This document shows positions 60,935 through 64,000 of a stretch of 64,000 nucleotides of DNA, in pieces (position 1 is the stretch's first letter; each line of letters starts with the position of its first letter). The DNA comes from Umezawaea tangerina (lineage in GTDB: Bacteria > Actinomycetota > Actinomycetes > Mycobacteriales > Pseudonocardiaceae). The notes under the pieces are model-generated. The model searched no databases and had not been told where the DNA came from. It saw only the letters and a program-made list of their open reading frames with translations. The stretch lies in NCBI RefSeq assembly GCF_003002815.1, contig NZ_PVTF01000010.1, positions 186,001 to 250,000 of the forward strand, given 5' to 3'. A program made the position numbers and the translations under genes.

Positions 60935-62217
60935 GCGCTGAGTTCGAGGTCCAGGGCATTCCGATCACGGAGATCGCGGAGGAGTTCGGCACGCCGCTCT
61001 ACCTCTACGACGGCGACGAGCTGGCGTCGCGGGTGCACGGGCTCAAGGAGCACATGCACCCGCGGCTCGAGTTCTTCTTCTCCCTCAAGTCGAACCCGAA
61101 CATCGGCGTCTGCTCGGTGCTGCACGGCGCGGGCGCGCGGGTCGAGTGCTCCTCGATGGCCGAGCTGCTCACCGTGCGCCGCGCGGGCGTGGCACCGGAG
61201 AACATCATCTTCCTCGGGCCCGGCAAGAGCGCGCACGAGATCGAGGCGTGCCTGGACGAGGGCATCTACACGATCATCTGCGAGTCCTTCGGCGAGCTGG
61301 CCGTCATCGACGAGCTGGCCCGGCTGCGCGGCGTCACCGCGCCGGTCGCGCTGCGGATCAACCCCAGCTTCGCGGTCAAGGGCTCCGGCCTGACCATGGG
61401 CGGCAAGCCGCGCCAGTTCGGCATCGACGAGACGCAGGTCTTCGACAACGCCGACCTCGCCCAGCGGCACCCCAACGTGCGGCTGATGGGCGTGCAGGTC
61501 TACATGGGCACCCGCATCCTCAGCGAGGAGGCGATCGCCGAGAACACCGAGCGGATCTTCGAGCTGGCCAACCGGGTCTCCGACGTGCTGGAGTTCCCGC
61601 TGGACATGGTCGACATCGGCGGTGGCCTCGGCGTCGCCTACTTCGAGGGCGAGCGCGACCTCGACCTGCCGCTGCTGGCCGCGCGGGTCAACCCGATCAT
61701 CGCCGAGTTCGCCGACGCCCACCCGGAGACCCGGCTCGTCATGGAGCTGGGCCGCTACCTCACCGCCACCTCCGGCACGTACGTCGTGCGGGTGGCCTAC
61801 GTGAAGGAGTCCATGGGGGAGAAGTTCGCGGTCGCCGACGGCGGCACGAACCACCACATGGCCGCGGTCGGCATCGGGTCCTTCGTCAAGCGCAACTTCC
61901 CCATGCGCGTGCTCAACCGGATCGAGGAGCCCGCGAACGAGAGCTGGCACGTCACCGGCCCGCTCTGCACCCCGAACGACACCCTCGGCAAGAAGATCGC
62001 CCTCCCGCCGGTGCGCCCCGGCGACCTGGTCGGCGTGCTGCGCTCCGGCGCGTACGGCCCGACCGCGTCACCGGTGCTGTTCCTGAGCCACGGCTACCCC
62101 GCCGAGGTGCTCGTGCTGAACGGCCGGGCGCACCTGGTGCGCGAGCGCGACACCACCGAGGACCTGTTGCGCCACCAGCACCTCCCCGAGACCGCGGCAC
62201 TGGCGACGCCGGAATAG
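60931..62217 (+). CDS. PLP-dependent decarboxylase, LysA/BtrK type
   Basis: A 428-residue fold-type III decarboxylase. PLP lysine is Lys53 (FFFSLKSNPN); DIGGGLG binds the phosphate; Cys346 in GPLCTPNDTL and the final RSGAYGPTASP belong to the active site at the dimer interface. This resembles diaminopimelate decarboxylase and BtrK, which decarboxylates glutamate while it is bound to an ACP. With a ligase before it (ATGA overlap) and an ACP after it, it most likely acts on a carrier-bound amino acid and not in lysine synthesis. Confidence 0.88.
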   Translation: MSAEFEVQGIPITEIAEEFGTPLYLYDGDELASRVHGLKEHMHPRLEFFFSLKSNPNIGVCSVLHGAGARVECSSMAELLTVRRAGVAPENIIFLGPGKSAHEIEACLDEGIYTIICESFGELAVIDELARLRGVTAPVALRINPSFAVKGSGLTMGGKPRQFGIDETQVFDNADLAQRHPNVRLMGVQVYMGTRILSEEAIAENTERIFELANRVSDVLEFPLDMVDIGGGLGVAYFEGERDLDLPLLAARVNPIIAEFADAHPETRLVMELGRYLTATSGTYVVRVAYVKESMGEKFAVADGGTNHHMAAVGIGSFVKRNFPMRVLNRIEEPANESWHVTGPLCTPNDTLGKKIALPPVRPGDLVGVLRSGAYGPTASPVLFLSHGYPAEVLVLNGRAHLVRERDTTEDLLRHQHLPETAALATPE

Positions 62218-62247
62218 ACCCGCTCCACCCCCGGAAGGAAAAGACCC

Positions 62248-62532
62248 ATGAGTGACACGGCCGACCTCCAGACGACGACCCCCGAGCGCGCCCGGATCGT
62301 CTCCGCCATCACCTCGGTGCTGGCCCAGGTGCTCGACTACGACCTGCCCGAGCTGACCGAGTCCTCCCGGCTGTTCGACGAGCTGGGCCTCGACTCGACC
62401 GGTGTCTTCGAGCTGCTGATGCAGCTGGAGGAGGCGCTGGAGGTCGAGTTCGACACCGACAACCTCGAGATGGCGCACTTCGAGACGGTGGCCTCGCTGG
62501 CCGACTTCGTCGTGGCAGAGCGGGACGCCTGA
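62248..62532 (+). CDS. Acyl carrier protein
   Basis: A 94-residue acidic carrier. The phosphopantetheine serine is Ser50 in LGLDSTGVFELL. The N-terminal 17 residues are an extra flexible tail. GGAAGGAAA precedes ATG 62248. No phosphopantetheinyl transferase is nearby. It is likely the shared carrier for the ligase, decarboxylase and ketosynthase-like proteins of this cluster (compare BtrI). Confidence 0.92.
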   Translation: MSDTADLQTTTPERARIVSAITSVLAQVLDYDLPELTESSRLFDELGLDSTGVFELLMQLEEALEVEFDTDNLEMAHFETVASLADFVVAERDA

Positions 62533-62534
62533 GC

Positions 62535-63389
62535 ATGTACCGGACGGCGGCACCCGTTCCCGAGGCGACCAGGCGTCCCCGCCTGGTCGAGTCCCCGCTC
62601 GGGGTGGCACGGGTCGTGCACAGGAAGTTCGACGGCGGGGACCGCCGGATCGACGACGAGTTCTCCCAGCGGCACTTCGCCGACCTCACCAGGGACTACG
62701 GCGTCGCCGTCCGCCCGGAGGTGCTCGGGGCGGGGACGACGTTCACCGCCATGGCGCAGGTGCTGCTGCGGGAGCTGGACCTCGCGCAGGACGACGTGGT
62801 CGACCTCGCGATGGTCGCGCACAGCACCCCGGACCTGGACTGCAGGCTCTCGGCGGCGACGTTCCTGTCCGAGGAGCTGACCAACGGCCCGCTGGTGTTC
62901 GCGCTGTCCGACAGCGGCACCTGCGCGCCGTTCACCGCGCTCGAGCTCGCGGGCGACTACGCCCGCAGGCACGGCTACCACCGCGCGCTCGTGCTGGTCC
63001 TGGACCAGTCGACGCTGCCCTACGAGATCGAGGGCGCGGCGCCGCGGGGCAACGCGGGGGTGGCCCTGCTGCTGGAGGACACCGGCTCGGCGCCGCTGGC
63101 GGTCACCCACGAGGTGGCGGTCCGCGAGGCCGACCTGCCCGGTGCGGTCGACGCGGCGCTGGGCGCGCTGGTCCGACCGGGCTCGGCCGCCACGGTGATC
63201 GTCGGCGCGGGCGTCGACCCGGAGCTGGTGCGCCACGACGGCCCCGTGCTGGTCGGCGGTGCGGGCTACCCGTGCACGTCGGCGTGGTCGCTGCTGGCCG
63301 CGCACGGCGTGCCGACCGGACCGGTCGTGCTGATCGACTACGACCGCACCACGGGCGACCTCGGTTCCTGCGCGGTGGGGCCGAGGTGA
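62535..63389 (+). CDS. Shortened ketosynthase/thiolase-fold protein
   Basis: A 284-residue thiolase-fold protein, about 40 residues shorter than KASIII. The nucleophile-type Cys130 is present in SDSGTCAPFTALELAG, but the usual His-x-x-Asn and GNTS motifs are missing; the C-terminal half (LVGGAGYPCTSAWSLL) carries a second cysteine. It begins two bases after the ACP stop and ends in a GTGA overlap. It may pair with the KASIII-like protein at 58646 as a heterodimer partner, as KS-alpha/KS-beta do, or be an acyltransferase; both are inference. Confidence 0.75.
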   Translation: MYRTAAPVPEATRRPRLVESPLGVARVVHRKFDGGDRRIDDEFSQRHFADLTRDYGVAVRPEVLGAGTTFTAMAQVLLRELDLAQDDVVDLAMVAHSTPDLDCRLSAATFLSEELTNGPLVFALSDSGTCAPFTALELAGDYARRHGYHRALVLVLDQSTLPYEIEGAAPRGNAGVALLLEDTGSAPLAVTHEVAVREADLPGAVDAALGALVRPGSAATVIVGAGVDPELVRHDGPVLVGGAGYPCTSAWSLLAAHGVPTGPVVLIDYDRTTGDLGSCAVGPR

Positions 63390-64000
63390 CCACGATCGCG
63401 CGGGCCGACCAGTGGTCGCGCTGCCACCGCGCCGCGCGCACCGACGGCGTGTCCGCCGCGCTGACCGAGCTGGCCACCGCGGTGCTGCCCGGCCTGCTGC
63501 CGTGCGGCCCCGCGGGGCACGCCATCGTGCCCACGGGCATCGCGGCCGGCGCGGCGCGGGTCTGGGCCGACGGCGTCACGGTGGACCGCGGCGCGGGCGT
63601 GGAGAAGGCGCTCGGCGTGGTCGAGCTGCCCGGCGGCGACGTCGAGCTGCTGCGCCACCAGGTGGAGCCCGGTGCGAACGGGTTCTCGCCCGCCGAACGG
63701 GCCTGCTGGACGCTGGGGCTGGTCTGGCTGCGGCTCGGGCTGTCGGAGGAGCTGCGCGAGACCGCCATGCGCTACCTCAACGGCAGGCGCACCGGGAACT
63801 CGACGCTGCTGCAGCAGCAGATGGTGAAGTCCACGGTCGCCGACGGCCTCATCGAGCACCTGGAGGTCCGCGCGGTGCTCACCGGGATCGGGCCCGGCGA
63901 GCTGCCGGACACCGTCCTCAACCACCTGCACGCCCAGCTCACCGAGGCCGACCGCGCGCTGGTGAAGCTGCTCGGTGCCAGCGGGTACCTGGCCGGTGGG
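63386..64000 (+). CDS. Partial helical protein, possibly acyl-CoA dehydrogenase-like
   Basis: Starts at GTG 63386 in a GTGA overlap and runs off the window (205 codons seen). The first 100 residues are loosely structured; from about 105 on, long helices appear (AERACWTLGLVWLRLGLSEE, YLNGRRTGNSTLLQQQMVK, VADGLIEHLEVRAVLTGIG) that look like the C-terminal bundle of acyl-CoA dehydrogenases. The frame has strong codon bias and is certainly coding. If the assignment holds, it would oxidise a carrier-bound intermediate; confidence in the function is low. Confidence 0.6.
   Translation, partial: MTTIARADQWSRCHRAARTDGVSAALTELATAVLPGLLPCGPAGHAIVPTGIAAGAARVWADGVTVDRGAGVEKALGVVELPGGDVELLRHQVEPGANGFSPAERACWTLGLVWLRLGLSEELRETAMRYLNGRRTGNSTLLQQQMVKSTVADGLIEHLEVRAVLTGIGPGELPDTVLNHLHAQLTEADRALVKLLGASGYLAGG

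Noticed and set aside
60931-62217. Diaminopimelate decarboxylase for lysine synthesis
   Set aside because: Fold and motifs agree, but the ATGA overlap with a preATP-grasp ligase and the ACP directly downstream point to a carrier-bound substrate.

Overview
The window is one continuous stretch of very GC-rich DNA (roughly 70-73% by eye) with actinomycete habits: GTG starts, ATGA/GTGA operon overlaps, many GGAGG ribosome sites, -10 boxes of TANNNT type, an ECF sigma factor of the CU044_5270 pair type, a class I lysyl-tRNA synthetase, DUF3072, MmpS-like and DUF4360 proteins. The gene set best fits a filamentous actinomycete of the Pseudonocardiaceae (Saccharothrix/Actinosynnema/Lentzea-like); this is inference, as no rRNA or tRNA is present. 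No transposase, phage gene, CRISPR array or tRNA was recognised.

Region by region. 0-5 kb: a secreted TAP-type hydrolase, a cytochrome P450, a small unknown protein and a dicarboxylate symporter, all on the minus strand. 5-11.4 kb: a four-gene operon (large Fn3-like membrane protein, MoxR ATPase, DUF58, TgpA-like transglutaminase-fold protein whose Cys and His are replaced). 11.3-13 kb: PiT phosphate transporter with its DUF47 partner. 13-18 kb: a receptor-type Ser/Thr kinase, then an acyl-CoA-dehydrogenase-like flavoprotein, a luciferase-like oxidoreductase and a HxlR regulator in one operon. 18-23.4 kb: a glycine-betaine/choline type ABC importer (ATPase, double-length permease, lipoprotein receptor) with a second divergent receptor. 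23.5-29.6 kb: membrane-anchored AA10 LPMO, MmpS-like protein, LysR/MFS pair, two tandem DUF4360 secreted proteins, AlkB-like dioxygenase. 29.7-35 kb: aminotransferase, amidase, DinB-like protein, and an aromatic-ring FAD monooxygenase plus TetR operon behind an operator-containing promoter. 35-45 kb: MacB/FtsX-type ABC pair, EcsC, phosphoglucomutase, an orphan gene with an SOS-like box, class I LysRS, a permuted NlpC/P60-like protein and a 58-residue membrane protein. 45-57 kb: DHFR-like reductase, threonine dehydratase, PEP-mutase-like lyase, DUF732 lipoprotein, MarR/luciferase-like pair, ECF sigma with its membrane partner, prolyl oligopeptidase and a second FtsX ABC pair opposed by a LysR regulator. 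57-58.6 kb: a 650-base non-coding stretch with 92-bp direct repeats and a perfect 27-bp inverted repeat.

58.6 kb to the end: the start of a small biosynthetic gene cluster, cut by the window edge: ketosynthase-III-like protein, preATP-grasp ligase, LysA-type PLP decarboxylase, acyl carrier protein, a second shortened ketosynthase-like protein and the start of a helical, possibly acyl-CoA-dehydrogenase-like gene. The ligase/decarboxylase/ACP trio is the toolkit known from the butirosin side chain (BtrJ/BtrK/BtrI), where an amino acid is loaded on an ACP and decarboxylated there; here it is joined to two thiolase-fold enzymes. Directly upstream are three perfect GTCAGCC heptamers at an 11-bp period, the last ending exactly 8 bp before a -10-like hexamer, which is the textbook layout of a SARP activator site. 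I consider this cluster and its promoter the most promising undescribed system in the window.

A recurrent theme is leaderless translation: at least seven genes have a TANNNT box 6-8 bases before the start codon and no Shine-Dalgarno sequence.
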